From NCBI RefSeq assembly GCF_028389875.1, contig NC_084670.1, positions 12,991,383-13,055,382 of the forward strand: a DNA stretch of 64,000 bases, in the 5' to 3' direction. Below, in pieces: positions 41,409 through 53,479 of this stretch (the stretch's first letter is position 1; every line of letters starts with the position of its first letter). The translations under genes were made by a program, and so were the position numbers. A model generated the notes under the pieces. It ran no database searches. It was not told where the DNA came from and saw only the letters and a list, made by a program, of their open reading frames with translations. This stretch comes from Rhea pennata (lineage: Eukaryota > Chordata > Aves > Rheiformes > Rheidae).

Positions 41409-43249
41409 AGAAAAAGAAAGAGGGAAAAAGCATCACTTCTGAGCCGCAGCATTTTTTCACCAGAATGAGACCCTTTAGCCTCTTTGGCTGCGGCCCGCTG
41501 GCCGGGAGCAGTGTGCGTGGCAGGGAGCTGTTGCACGCTCGTGTTACTCAGTTCAGTGACACTGAGCTGGCAGGACAAGCCCCACCAGCACCTAAGTGCC
41601 GAGACAGGACGCAGCACCTTGCTCACCTGCCGGTGGATGAAGGACCCTTCCCTGAGCATGGCGCTGGGTCCCCTCCTCGCATCCGGCCCACTGCCCCTTC
41701 CGATGTTGGCTGGGTGACCGCAGACCTTATTGCACTTGTGTTTTGGTCCATGCCCTTTCGCAGCCCCTCTTGTGGATGGGGACACATGGTGAGCAAGGTG
41801 AGGAGGAGAAAGGTGGAGCTGGGGACGGAGGAGCAGATGATGCTCCTGATGCATGGGCACCAGTGTCCGTTGTCTTGGGCTGCGCAGGGGTGTTCTGGTA
41901 TGAACCTCTCGTGTGAATTAGGGGGTTAGCAATGTCCTGCCTGCATTTAGGTAAGAAGGATAGCCAGTTAACGCAGAGGCTACTCGTAATGGTGAGATGA
42001 GGTTAACAGCCTAGGAAGCAACTCACTGTCCTGTGCCAAAACATCTCACCCTAGGGACCTTCTGTGGCTGACACTGTCTTTGTGGTCTCCTGCTTCGACC
42101 TCCCTGCTAGCCTGGCAGGGCCATGCAGGGAACAGGAAAGAGGAGCAATGGCTAGAGCAAACTAGACGTCAGGGTGAAACTCCTTTTCCCTGTTGTGTCA
42201 ATGCAAATTCATCGGTGCAGGAATCAAAGAGCCTGCTGCACAGTCTAGCAAGGGCGATTAAGGAAGCCAGGGGTATGATGACCTCTGCTGCTTCTCAGGT
42301 TGGGTAGCTGTGCATTCTCCAAACTTTGCGAGCCCTGGAGAAGCCTGGCAGGGGTGCTTGGGAGGACTCAGGAGCCCAGGAGCTGCAGCAGTGCTGAGCA
42401 CAGCATCTCCGAGGGCTGCCAACCTTGCTGCCTCACCCTACCAGCAGCTCCACTGCAAAGCCTGTGCTTTCTGGCCGCTCTTAATAGTGGATTATGGTCC
42501 CACTTGCTCTCTGTATGAGCATGCACCATGCTATAAAGCGCACGCATGAGACTACTGGTTTTGCCAGCAAGCCAGATCCTTGTGGGGAATCCAAGGTATC
42601 AGGGAGGAACGGCAGACCCTGCCATACAGAGCAGGAACGGATGCCCTTTTGGCAGTGAGGGCTCAGGCGCTTGGTGCTTGCTGGGCACGGACATGGCCCC
42701 AACCAGCAGGCCCAGAGGCCTGCAGTGAGTCTTGGACAGTTGCAAGCTGGAGTAAAGTCCGCTATCACATCCGATTGGCAAGAGGCAATAGGAACGTGCA
42801 TCATGGGTTTTAGTTACCTGAAAGAATCCCAGTCCTCCTGGGATAAACCAGAAACAGCTTTGTTCATGCAGTGAACGGGTGGCCTGAGGTCCCTGGGGTG
42901 GCATGAATGGGTGAGCTGTGTCTGGACCATGCTTGCATGGCCTCTGCCCCACCACCCGACCCAGTGCCAGCTCCTTCCCGTCTACCAAATGCACCAGCTT
43001 CACGGAGGGTATGGAGGGGGGAGTGGGGGGGGGGGGTCACAACTCCCAGGCTGACGTGAAGCTGGAGGCTGGGTGCTAAACATTGCAGTAATGCAGTGTT
43101 CAACATGCCATGAACATCTTGGGGTCAGCATGGGCATCTTGTTGTCCCCTCTCCCAAGCATAATGGGGTTGTGGAGCCTCTCCCAGAATCCAGGTTTATG
43201 TATCTCCCAAAAGTGGATTTGCTGCTCTCTCTAGTCAGCTCTTCCAGCA

Positions 43250-44600
43250 TTTACTACTGCCCTCCTGCTAGGATCTTTTGTCTTCGTCCCAGTATGAATT
43301 TTTCTAACTTCTGCATTCAGCTTTGAGCTCTTGTTGTGCAGTTCTCTGCAAGACTGAGACTACTGAGCTGTCAAGAACTCTTCTCGCAGAGACCAGGGCA
43401 TCTCTCAGTCTTTTCTTCAGCAAACTGAACAGTTTGTACACATCCAGTCTCATACCAGAGCTTGTTTTCTGATGCCTGGATTGCACGTTTGGCTTTCCCT
43501 TGCAGAATTTCTGCATCTTTTTTAGTTCTGGACACTCACCTTGGAAATAACATCACAGTGGTAGTTTCATCAGTGCCATGAGCAGAAGTGAGATTGCTTC
43601 CCTACTTCTGTTTGATACTCTTCCTTTTTAAATTCAGGAAAAGTGCTAGCCGCTTTCAGTGCGGTGTTGAAATGGGAGCTTATGTAGTGGCAGTTACCTG
43701 CAATCATTCCTGAGACTTCTTCTGCATTGCTGCTTCCCAAGCCCCATCTTGTAAATGAAGGCTGCAGTCTGCGCTCCCAGGTGTCTTACCTTGCGTGCAA
43801 CTGTATTCAAGTGTATTTAGCTGGATTATGGCCATCTCGCCAGGCAATTTAGATCATGCTGGAACAGCAACCTGGTCTACTCATTATTAACAGCCTTACC
43901 AGGCATTGCATCACCTGCAGACTTTGCCATCGCAGGTTTTCTATGATCACGTAGATCACGAGATAAAAACAGCAGCGTTGTAGCAGGGACCAAGTCCCCT
44001 AAGGACCACACTAAGGACAACTCTATCCGCAGTGTCTCCCCCAAAACACGCATGCTTTAAGATCTGCCTGTGAGATGGATTTTAGTCCATCTTTTGTGTG
44101 CCTTAATAATTCCTTAAAAAGCATGTTTTTAAATCAAAATGTCGTGTAGTAGTAAGTGAAATAGTTACAAAAAATCCAGCTTTGCTATATTAGTATACTT
44201 GTCGTTATCAACCGGACCTATAACTCTGTCCAAAAAAAGACCCCACAAAAACCCCTACACAGACCAGCTGATGTGCAGGTCTCTGGGTCATGTCTTTAAG
44301 TTTTTTAAACACTGGAACCATGCTGACAGTTCTCCATTCTTCTGGATTTTCCCCATTTTTCCAAGATTTGTTAGACTGTAGCATTGGTTTAAGCTCATTC
44401 CTTCTAGACTCTTGAGCATCAGCTGCCCGGATGATCTGCAAATGCTGAATTCGAGGAGATCATGCCTCACATCCCCCATTGCTACAGATGGCAGGATTTA
44501 TATTCCATCCACAGTATCATCTGGAGATGAATATATCCTCCCGCTTCATTCCAAATACAGAACAGAAATATCTACTAAACATTTCTGCCTTTCTGCACCA
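43250..44600 (-). mobile_element. Degenerate CR1 LINE, antisense, long but broken
   Basis: The plus strand carries reverse CR1 phrases: 'catcacctgcagactttgcc', 'taaggaccacactaaggacaactc', 'tttaaacactggaaccatgctgacagttctccattcttctgg' and 'gaaatatctactaaacatttctgcctttctgc'. Their order follows the reverse of a CR1/L3 reverse-transcriptase region. Frames are disrupted and there is no active element. The right end coincides with the shift to GC-rich DNA near 44.6 kb. Confidence 0.6.
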
Positions 44601-47269
44601 GTCACCATCTGGCAAGAGCAGGGAGGAAAACGTAACGCGTGCCAAGCTCGAGTAGTCCCACGGGGAGGCTTGTCCTGCCCGGGCGAGCAGCGCACCCCAG
44701 AGCACTTGGCCTCCCGGCGCTTACAGGGCTTCGGCCCCACGCAGAGTGCAGGGGGCGGCCGGGGGCGATCGGCGGGGGTCCCTTCGCTGATCGCTCTCCC
44801 CACAGCTTTGCCCATATTTGCAGGCTAGTAGCTAGCAGGCCTGGCAATACTGCAAATTCCCCATTTCACCGTGTGCCAAAGACCCCATTACCATGTAAAT
44901 CACTGCGTGACTGAGACTGCAAGGCAGAGGATGGGGAGCTGCCTCATGGAGGAGGCTGAGATAAGGGGGCTTTTATTTAAATTAAGATTTTTTTTTTCTC
45001 CCAGCCACTAAAAGAACAGATTAAAGCCAATCTGAGTTTTGCATGAGGCCTGCTGGGGGAAAATATTGCTAAACATCCGAACAGTGCTTTGAACGCGTTT
45101 TCGGGAGTGCAAGTCACCTCTTTGTATTTCTCCCCGTCACTCTGTTTTTCAGCTCCCTGCCATGGCCTTAAGTGGCATCTCCATGACTTCACACAGGCTC
45201 AGCTCGCCGGCACTTTCCTGGCTACTCCTGCTCGCTCCCGGCTGCAGCAGCGACGGCCCAGCGCGGGCGGCCGCGTGGCCCTGCAGAGCCAGCCCGCGCG
45301 GGGAGCAGCAGCCCCGGCGCTGGCGTGGCACCCCGCGCGAGGAGAGGATTCCAAGCCTTTCCCTTGATCCTTTATTTTTTTAAAATCAACAGCCTTTATT
45401 TATCTTTCACTTCACATGGCAAAGCCAGGGAGGGAGCCAGTGACATGGAGAGGGCTTGCAGTGGTAACCCATTAATAATTAACCCGACGTGGAGACAGGC
45501 ATCGCCCGCGTAACAGCATCCCGGACACCTGACACTCGCAACAGCCTCCTCGCCAGCCTCCCTCGGCAGGGCCGGCGGCTGGTGCAGGCTGGACGCTCGC
45601 CAAGGTCATTTCTGTGGCCCTGTCGCCTTCCCCCGGCTGCGCCCTAAGTGTCCGTCACCGTCCTGCATGCATCTCCCTCCTGCATCTGCCACCGTCCTGC
45701 ATCGTGCCTCCATCGCCCTCCTGCATCCGTCACCTCCTGCCTCCATCACCGCGCTGCCTCTGGAGAACGGGCTGTGCCAAGGGCAGGAGCCGGTGTCACT
45801 TTTCTTCCACGCTTTGGGGTTGCTCCCGGGGGAACTCGCCTCCTCTGTCACCTCCCCCGGCCCCAGCTCCCCAGTCCATCCGAACTGGGAGCCCACGGCT
45901 CGGCAGAGCACTTTTCTCACCGTGGAAATGCTCCTGCTTCTCCTTGCCCAGCGCACTGTCCGGACTCACTCTCAGTACCCAGAGAAGGGACGTTTCTGGG
46001 GAAAACCAGAGCTCCTAAACCAGCGCTGCCGCCTGCCGCCCGGCCTGCGGGGTCACCTCTATCCGCTCGGCCTCTCAGAAACCCTTCCAGCCCGTTTTGA
46101 GCCCCAGGTCTGAGCGCGGGAACAGGGCGGCCGGGCCTGGCCTGCAGGCCCTGCCTGCCCCGGGGTTTTTGGTACGCTGCCCCCTCCACTCCAGAGCTCA
46201 AAATAAATCTCTGAAATTGTCGGTGCCAGGAAAAAAGGGATTATATGCTGCTTCCTTGAGAGAGGAGGCTGCTGGAGGCACAGAACTGAACTGGCGACCT
46301 CAGAAGAGACCACCATGCAGTCACCAGACACGAAGATCTCTTGAAGATGAAGGGAAAAGGTTCAGGGAGGGGATTAGCAGGTGGGATTAATGGCTCAGTA
46401 GCTCTTGGAACGGATCTAACCACCCTTTAAAACAGCTCTGTTGCAGCTCCGTGCAATGAGGAATTGCTCCTTGTCGGGCTTAATTACGCCTCACAGCAAT
46501 TCCTCGTTCGCTGCAAGCGGCCGCTGTCTGTGCTCGTCTCCCCTGGGACGGCCGGGCTGGTGCCCTCGGCCCCCCCGGGCGCTCAGCCCTCACCCTGCGG
46601 GGGCGCCGGCTCCGGCGCGGGGGGAGCCTGGAGCCAGGGGTGGGAGCAAAAGTTCATTTGGAAACGCGGAGAAACGCAACTCATCAATCAAAATTCTTTC
46701 ATCAGTGCAGAGAATTAATTTTAAGCACCATTTGATTTTAAAAGCTGGAGTCTGCAGCCACCAGAGACTCCGAATCGAGTGCAAATGCAGCTTCTCAAAG
46801 AGCAAGTGATTGAGAGCCGAGAGCCTGTTATTCGGCTGGCTTCGCCGGCTCCTTCCCCCCTCGCTTTCCTCGGCGAGGCGGGCAGGACCGCGGGAGCCGC
46901 TGCCCACCCGGCCGCCCGCCCGCCGCCTTCGCCAGGCCCTGCCGGCGGGGACTGGAAGGACACGGGAGCTCCGGGATCTTCTCTTCGGAGCACCGCGGGG
47001 CCCCTTCCCCGACGAGCAGGCGCTCGGCGCCAGCGGGCAGCCGGGGGCTCCCGCCGGCAGCGCCTCCTGCCCGCAGCCCCCCGCGCCTCCGAAGAGGCCG
47101 CGCGCGCTCGCCCGCTCCTCTCCCCTTTCCGCGCGGCCCCGGCGTCCTCCCCTTCTCTCCCGCCACTTCCCAGGGGTTTCCGGAGACGCGGCGCAGTTTT
47201 GCTCCTCGGCTGCCCTGGCAGCGCCTCGTGCCCGGGCCTGCGGGGAGGGGGCGGTGGCGAACCACTCTC

Positions 47270-47470
47270 GCTCGTTACAAAATTTTAATTAATCCACAAA
47301 AAATTTCCTATCTGCAAATAACTCAGACCTTATGAAATTCCAATAAAACCATTCATCACAGCCAGCAATTTGATGCTGCCAGCAGAGCTCTTGGACGCTT
47401 GGGGAGTAATTGATAGCCTAATATAATTTTAAATTAGAGTTTGTGTTATTAATTTCAGTCCTCTGAAAAC
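47270..47470. promoter_or_regulatory. Candidate conserved non-coding element
   Basis: An AT-rich block between CpG-dense flanks, with TTTTAATTAATCC, AGTAATTGATAG, ATATAATTTTAAATTA and TTATTAATTT. These cores suit homeodomain-type factors. Confidence 0.4.
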
Positions 47471-48974
47471 ACCTCTTCGTTTGGAGTAACTCCCGCGTTT
47501 CCTGCTGGCCGGCGGGGAGCGGGCGCGCTCCCGGGGGCCGCCCCCCGCCGGCCAAGCGAATATCGACCGGCTCGCCCCGGTGCTCCCCTCCGAGCCAAGC
47601 CGGCCGCCCGGGGGCCGTTCAATCCCCATGACTGAAGAGGCCGGCGAGGCCGGGTGAGGGGTGCAGCGGGAGCCCCTCCGCACGCCGGGGCGCGGGCCGC
47701 CCCCGCGGGCTGCTCCTGCGGTGCCCGTGGGCCTTTCCAAGCTGCCTGAGGTTCTGGCCTGTGCTCCCCCAGCCGCTTGCTCAGGCGCAGGCAGAGACCT
47801 CCGATACCCGCCAGCCCTGCGGAGCTCTTTTTCCAAGAGCCCAAGTGGTTAAATACTTGAGGTGAGTAACTCCAGCTTACGCATCCTTTGCCTTTAGGCG
47901 GATGTGGGATTCCTCCCCTCCGTCCTCCTGTCCATCATCCCCCGAGCAACACGGCCGCATGTTGCTAAACCGCGATCACAGCCCGTGCCAGGGCAGCCGC
48001 TTTTCGGAGGTGAGAGGAGCAAAACGACCCCTGTGCTTACGTGGTCTTCGCCCCATAACGCTCTCTAGAGCGTGCAAAAGACCCCGAGAAAACGAACGCA
48101 TAACGACACCCGCAACGTGCCAGCCTCCTGGTCCCTCTGCTCCCAGCTCCGCCAGTAATTCATCCGGCGGCAGGAACGGCGAGGAGCCCACGAGGAGCCC
48201 GAGCCCACGGCTGAGCGTGTCGCCGGGGAAGAGCTGAGTCCCGGCGAGGGCGCTGGCCCCCGGCCGCCTCGCCCGGGGCGGCGGAGGGAGGGCGGCGTGC
48301 CGGCCGGCCCGCCGGGGAACCGCGGGAGACGGCGGGTCTGGAGTCGCTGGTAGAAGGCACGTTTGATGTGGTTCATCAGCTAATGGGTGAGCCGGGCTTT
48401 CAAAGAGCAAAGCGCTAAACAGGTGCAAAGGATTTCACGTTTTCAATTATTTATCGCTTCTTTCCTCCTTTTCTAACTCGGTTCCGCCGGGAGCAGCCGT
48501 GTGTGTCCAAGCAGGAGCAGCGCTGTGGCCTGGCAGGAGCCGAGTGCCCCTGCGTGGCGGGAGGGAAACAAACCCGGGCGCTGATTTCGTCAGCCGTTGG
48601 CTGCCCTGGGGTTACCGTGAAGCGTCAGTGGGCTCAAAACGCCGGGGCGCTTCCCCGAGCGGGATCCCCTCGGCTGGGGCGGGATCCCCTCGGCTGGGGC
48701 AGGACGCCCCCGGCTCTCCTGCCGCGGCAGCGCCTTCCCGGCGGTGCATCCCGCCTGGGCTGCGCGGGGCCCCGCGGGTCAGGGGATGCCAAGGGGGTGG
48801 CACAGCCGTGCATGCCTGCTCGAGGCCAGGCGGCACCCAGCCCCCGGCTCTGCTGTCCCCGGGGTGCCGCCAAGGGCCGAATCTGCTGCCGGAGCAAAGC
48901 CCGGGAGCCCCGGCCGCTGCCCCAGGGGACCACGGAGCGCAGCTGCTCGAGCCCTTTGCTGGGACCATCAGGGG

Positions 48975-49165
48975 AGCGTGCCAAACACGTAATTGAGCTG
49001 GGGAGCTATTACCACGTTAAAAAATCTGGACACGACCCCGTAATGAGATTTGCAATTTGTCCCAGGCAGGCAGGCAGGCTGCAGTGTACTTTACCCATTA
49101 GGGGCTGCGTGCTGTTAGCAATCACATTAGTGGGGCTGGGATTTAGCAGCAGGAAAGCAAAGTGC
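48975..49165. promoter_or_regulatory. Candidate conserved non-coding element
   Basis: Contains ACGTAATTGAGC, CCCGTAATGAGATTTGCAATTTG, CCCATTAGGG and CAATCACATTAG, bounded by GC-rich DNA. A GCAGGCAGGCAGGC tetramer run interrupts it at about 49064-49078. Confidence 0.35.
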
Positions 49166-49779
49166 TCCCTGCAGATCGCAGCGGATAGCCCGGCGAGCCA
49201 GGCAGCCCCGGGGCGGGAAGGAGCTGCTCTTCGTGCCGCGGGCTGGGGCCGAGCCGCGCCGGGCTGCAGGCTGGCCAGAGCTGGAGGCTGCTCACAGCGT
49301 TCGCTGCGCTTGCCCAGCAGCGCTGTCCCCTCGCTGTCGAAAATCTGCATTTCACTTCCAGGCTGAATTTGCATAGCTGCACACCTCCGTCCCTTGGACG
49401 TTGCTCTGCCTTTTGCTGCCTGATTGAAGAGACGTCTCCTTTCCAAAACCTCGGTGTCGGTAGTTGTATGCCGTGGCCGTGGCCGTGGCCTTGCTGGAGG
49501 AGGCCCCGCTCCCTCGCCGGGAGGCTTTCCCGACCCGCCGGCCGCTCCCACCAGTGACCCAGCAGGAGGCTGCGGCAGCGTCCGCCCGCTCCGTCACCCG
49601 GCGCGAGCACCTGCGGGGCCCACGTCCGCCCTGGCGCGGCCCTGGCAGCGCCTCGTGCTGCCGGGCACGCGGGGCTGGCGCGGGCCGCGGGGCTCGGCGG
49701 GCGGCGCAGGGGCCGCCCGGGGCCGCGGTGCACCGTGCCGGGGCCGGGGGGCACCTGGCTTCTGAGCGCCGCGCCGGGG

Positions 49780-49970
49780 AGATTATTTATTTGGTGAGTT
49801 ATGACTTTGTTTTCCCCTGTGTAAATATCTGGGAAGCGCAGCTAATGTGCTGTGCACAGCGGAGGCAATTACAGCCCTTATCAAAGCGCCGCCGTCCCCC
49901 TCATGCAAATCAGCCCCGGCTCCCCCCCTCGTGGAAAGCCAAACACACTAAATCAACACCATAAAATGAG
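49780..49970. promoter_or_regulatory. Candidate regulatory element with perfect octamer
   Basis: A perfect ATGCAAAT octamer (POU-factor site) lies at 49903-49910, with TTATTTATTTGG, GCTAATGTGC, GCAATTACAGC and CTTATCAAAG (GATA- and TCF/LEF-like cores) nearby. Confidence 0.4.
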
Positions 49971-50164
49971 CCCCGTGCTGCCCGCAGCCCCCAGCCCGGG
50001 CACCCGCTGCGGCCCGCTTCTGAAGGGCTCTGCAGCTGGGCCGGGCTGCCCAGATGTGCAGGGTGGCTCTACCCAGCTGTGCCAGGTGCCCCCTCCCCCC
50101 CGGCTGTGCTCGGGGCCCTTCCAGCTGCCTCCGCGAGCCGATGCTGCACCCCGGGCCCTCCACG

Positions 50165-50385
50165 ACACGCAGCCCTGAATCAGCTTCATTAAGAGCCATT
50201 GATCTGTTTCCTGCTTAATATATTTTTTGTTTCCAAATGTTTTTTCTTTCTTTTTTTCTTTCTTTTTTTCTTTCCTTTTTTTCCAGGCTCCACGGCGTTT
50301 GCAGCTTGTACCAATTAAGGCAGCAGCACAGAATGAGCGCTGCAGCCCATTAATTAAAAGTATAGGGGTAGATTAAGTGCCCACT
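50165..50385. promoter_or_regulatory. Candidate regulatory element with pyrimidine tract
   Basis: The flanks TCATTAAGAGCCATTGATC and CCATTAATTAAAAG surround a CTTT-type pyrimidine repeat at 50239-50284. The homeodomain-like cores lie on both sides of the low-complexity tract. Confidence 0.35.
50239..50284. repeat. (CTTT)n pyrimidine-rich simple repeat
   Basis: About 46 bases of T and C only, apart from the edges, with a CTTT or CTTTTTTT rhythm. Confidence 0.85.
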
Positions 50386-52264
50386 CCATCCTTCCTGGCA
50401 GCAATCTCCGAGCAGCAGGCATGCCGGGGAGCGGAGCGAGGCCCCGAGCTCGCAGGCTGCCCGCGCCACCCCAGCCCTCGGCCCAATCGCCGCCACCACC
50501 GCTGCCGTGTCCGGGCTGCCGCGACCCGCTGGGAGGCTCGGAGCCGGCGGCCGTGGCTGTGCCGGGGCTCTCCGGAGCGGCTCCTTTCCCTTGGCACCGG
50601 CAGTTGCCACAGAAACGCTCCCGCTCTCGCCCAGGGCATCCCGCGGCCCCGGGGCCCTCGTGTCCCGTGGCACCGGCCCCGGGGCTTGCGGCTGGCGCGG
50701 CGGGCCGGCACGGTCCCCGCGGCAGGCAGGACCGGCTGGGCCCTCCGCGGCCCCCCGGCCCGGCGTTCCCACGTGGCAAGGCTTTTAGGCTTAAGTGCCG
50801 CTCGGCGTAGCTGGGAGAAATTGATATTTGGAGGGTGAGCTGGGGAGGCGCCATGAATAATTCACTCCGGGGCGGATCCGTTCCCATAACCAGGCTGCTA
50901 AAAAAACAAGAAAAGAAAAGCAAAAAGCAATGCCGCTTAACAAGGAAGCGCATTAGCACAGTGCAAAGCTGCAGGCCCCGGCTCGGCCCCCGCGGGATCT
51001 TTGTGCCGCCTGCAAGCGACTGGTGGCAGGGGCTGGTGGCTGCCCCCAGCCCTGCGAGGAGCCAGCGCTGCTATTTCCACCCGAGGAAGCAATGAGGATG
51101 CGGAGAGGAGCCAGTCGCCGAAGGTGGCCTCCACCCAGAGGCTCCCCCGCCGCTTCGGGCCAAATGGAGTGGATTTTGTCCAGCCAGACGGGAGGATGGG
51201 GCCAGGGAGCAGGCGGACGGGGGGGCCTGGCACCCTGTGCTTGCTGCCCAGTGCGTGCCCCCCACGAGGACACCGTGCGCATCCTCTTGCTGCCCTGCCA
51301 CCTTCCTGTGGCCAGCAGGCGCAGAGGCGAAACCCTGCAGAGACTGGTTTGTCGAGACTTTTACTTGCAAGAACGGAAAAAGAAAGAATCAAAAAAAACC
51401 CCTAAAACTACCAGGTGCACTGTGGTCAGTAGCTAATGCTGCCGTCCTGGTGGGACTGCCCAAATCCAGCTGCACTTTTTCCCCTTGCTTGAGCAAAGCA
51501 TCTCATCATCCCTCCCAGAGATGCCCCCCAGCTCCCTCTTCTCGAAGCGCACGTGGAGGTCACTGGCTTTCCCCACCCGTTTACCCTCCTCCAGCTTTGC
51601 CCCTCACTCCATCAAAAATCCCCTTGCTCCGGCAGCGCTCGTGTTATCTCCAGCCGGCACGACACAGGGCGTCAGCTGCGCGGCCCGCTGCGGGGTTTGA
51701 CGTCTCGGGGGTGCTCTCACCCGGGGGCACGTGCGAAGGGCTGGAGAAACTGGAACGGGGAGGGGGGCGCCGGCGGGGCTGTCGACCCCCAGGCAGGGGC
51801 AGACGTGGCGCATACAGGCCCGTAGCAAGGCGCGCGCGGCGGTGCTGGTGCTTCGGGGCAGAAAACGTGATGCAGGCGGCTGCGGGGCTGGGGGTGACCG
51901 GGGGAGGGTGCAAATCGCAGCGTGGGCTAAGGGCTGAGCGCTGCTCGCCGCTGGCGCGGCCGTGGGAGGCGGCGCTCAAGGAGCGGGCGACCGAGCAGCA
52001 GGATGCAGTGGGACGGCTGCAAAGCGGCTGGAAACCGGCACGCGTCTCCCGGCGCGCCTCGGCCGACGGACCTCCGAGAGCAGCCGGAGCCCCGGGCAAG
52101 CGCTCGCGGCTGCGGGGACGGCGGGAACGGCCGGGCATGCTGGGGGTGCGGGCAGCCACCGGGCCGGGCTCTGACCCCCGGGAAGGGCCGAGAGCCAGGG
52201 GAGGCTCCCGGGGAGCCGCGCGGCGATTAGCGAGGAAGTGCCCCGCAGCACCGCCGGCGCCGCA

Positions 52265-52700
52265 CCGCGAGCATTAGTGGTAATAAGTCATGATCATCCC
52301 CTGATGACGAGCACTTAATGAGTGCCAGTTCTGCTATCAAAGTGCCTCTTAAACCCCAATCGCCCTGTCGATAGCGATGGCAGAGGCTGATGGATCCCCA
52401 GCCGCCCGGCCGGGTGGCTCCCGGCATGCCACAGGCGAGAGCATCGATTTCCCACAACGGCAAAGAGGCAAATATTTGAAAAGTGATAAATAAGGGGAGC
52501 TGCCAGCTCGGCCGTGCGCGTCAGCACCCAGGATTAAGGCAACGAGGTGAGACTGCCCAATTAAATCCCAATAAAAATGGCTGCAAATTCAATTTTTCCC
52601 CTCGTCCATATCCATTTTCAGTGCCGAGGGGACAGGGGGGACGGATAACCTGGGGCCCATTGATTGTCACTGCCAGGAAGAAATCTCTCTGAATTCAATT
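52265..52700. promoter_or_regulatory. Candidate conserved non-coding element, extended
   Basis: Over 400 bases with repeated AT-rich cores: GGTAATAAGTCATGATCATC, CACTTAATGAG, GATAAATAAGG, CAATTAAATCCCAATAAAAATG, CCATTGATTGTC (SOX-type core) and GAATTCAATTAG. It sits between two CpG-dense stretches and has no sustained coding frame. Confidence 0.45.
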
Positions 52701-52916
52701 AGTTTGGAGAAGGCCCTGGCCCTCGTACTCCCCCCTGCCCCGGCCCCGGTCCTGTTGGTGATGAGGGTGCCGGTGCTCAGCAGCACTGCCGGGGCGCCCT
52801 GGGGCTGGCCGCTCTTCCCAGCCCTTTCCCGGGGGCTCAGTGGCAGCGGGGTGACCCTGCCAGGATGAGCAGCCGTGAGGTCTCATTGCCTTGGAAACCC
52901 AGCAGCAGCTCTGCGC

Positions 52917-52950
52917 ATCCTCCTCCTCCTCCTCCTCCTTCTCCTCCTGC
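52917..52950. repeat. (CCT)n trinucleotide repeat
   Basis: A short CCT/CTT triplet run. The poly-Glu or poly-Ser/Pro stretches in overlapping frames derive from it. Confidence 0.85.
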
Positions 52951-53309
52951 CCAGCACCACTGCGGGAGGCGAGGAGCCTCCGGTGAGGCTCTCTTGCAAG
53001 GTGTAACGCAAGGGGCTGGAGATGGACGGTCGGCGTTCCCAGGGGCCCACGCGTAGCCCTGCAACAGCCTGACCTTGGCCAACGCTGCTTGCCGCGGCCG
53101 GGCTGCAGGACCCCCGCCTTGCACCAGTCCCCCCGCGCCGCGGGCGCTCGACAGCACATGGGAACAGCAGAGGGTGTTTGGGACCAGCGCCCCATGGCCC
53201 CAGCGGCCCCTCGCCCTGCTGCTGCCCATACAGGAGGAGAAGGGGGCTCCTGCACCATCCTCCGCAGCGTGGCGGGAGCAGGGGGCTGAGACTTGACATT
53301 CTGCCCGCT

Positions 53310-53465
53310 CCCCTACGCACATCTGCAATTAGATCATAATTGCAATATTTGCATATTCATAACAGCTGAAATTAATCGCATTTGCATAATGCTAATGAAA
53401 GGGACTTCATTAATTACTGCTTTTTGCTGGGGATTGTGCATGTAAATGGGGTCTATTAGGTAGGT
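53310..53465. promoter_or_regulatory. Candidate enhancer with two perfect octamers and dense ATTA cores
   Basis: ATTTGCAT occurs perfectly at 53347-53354 and 53380-53387, 33 bases apart in the same orientation. Around them are GCAATTAGATCATAATTGC, GAAATTAATCGC, GCTAATGAAAG and CATTAATTACTGC. The block is AT-rich inside GC-rich DNA, which suggests selection on the sequence. Confidence 0.5.
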
Positions 53466-53479
53466 TCAGCTGCTGCAGG

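Noticed and set aside
27880-44600. Possible intact LINE, endogenous retrovirus or viral gene
   Set aside because: CR1-like pieces are short and frame-broken. No paired long terminal repeats, primer-binding site or retroviral protein motifs were seen.
50354-50959. Minus-strand frame of about 200 codons
   Set aside because: It spans two compositional zones, is dominated by Gly/Pro/Arg in its CpG-rich part, overlaps other long frames and has no recognisable domain.
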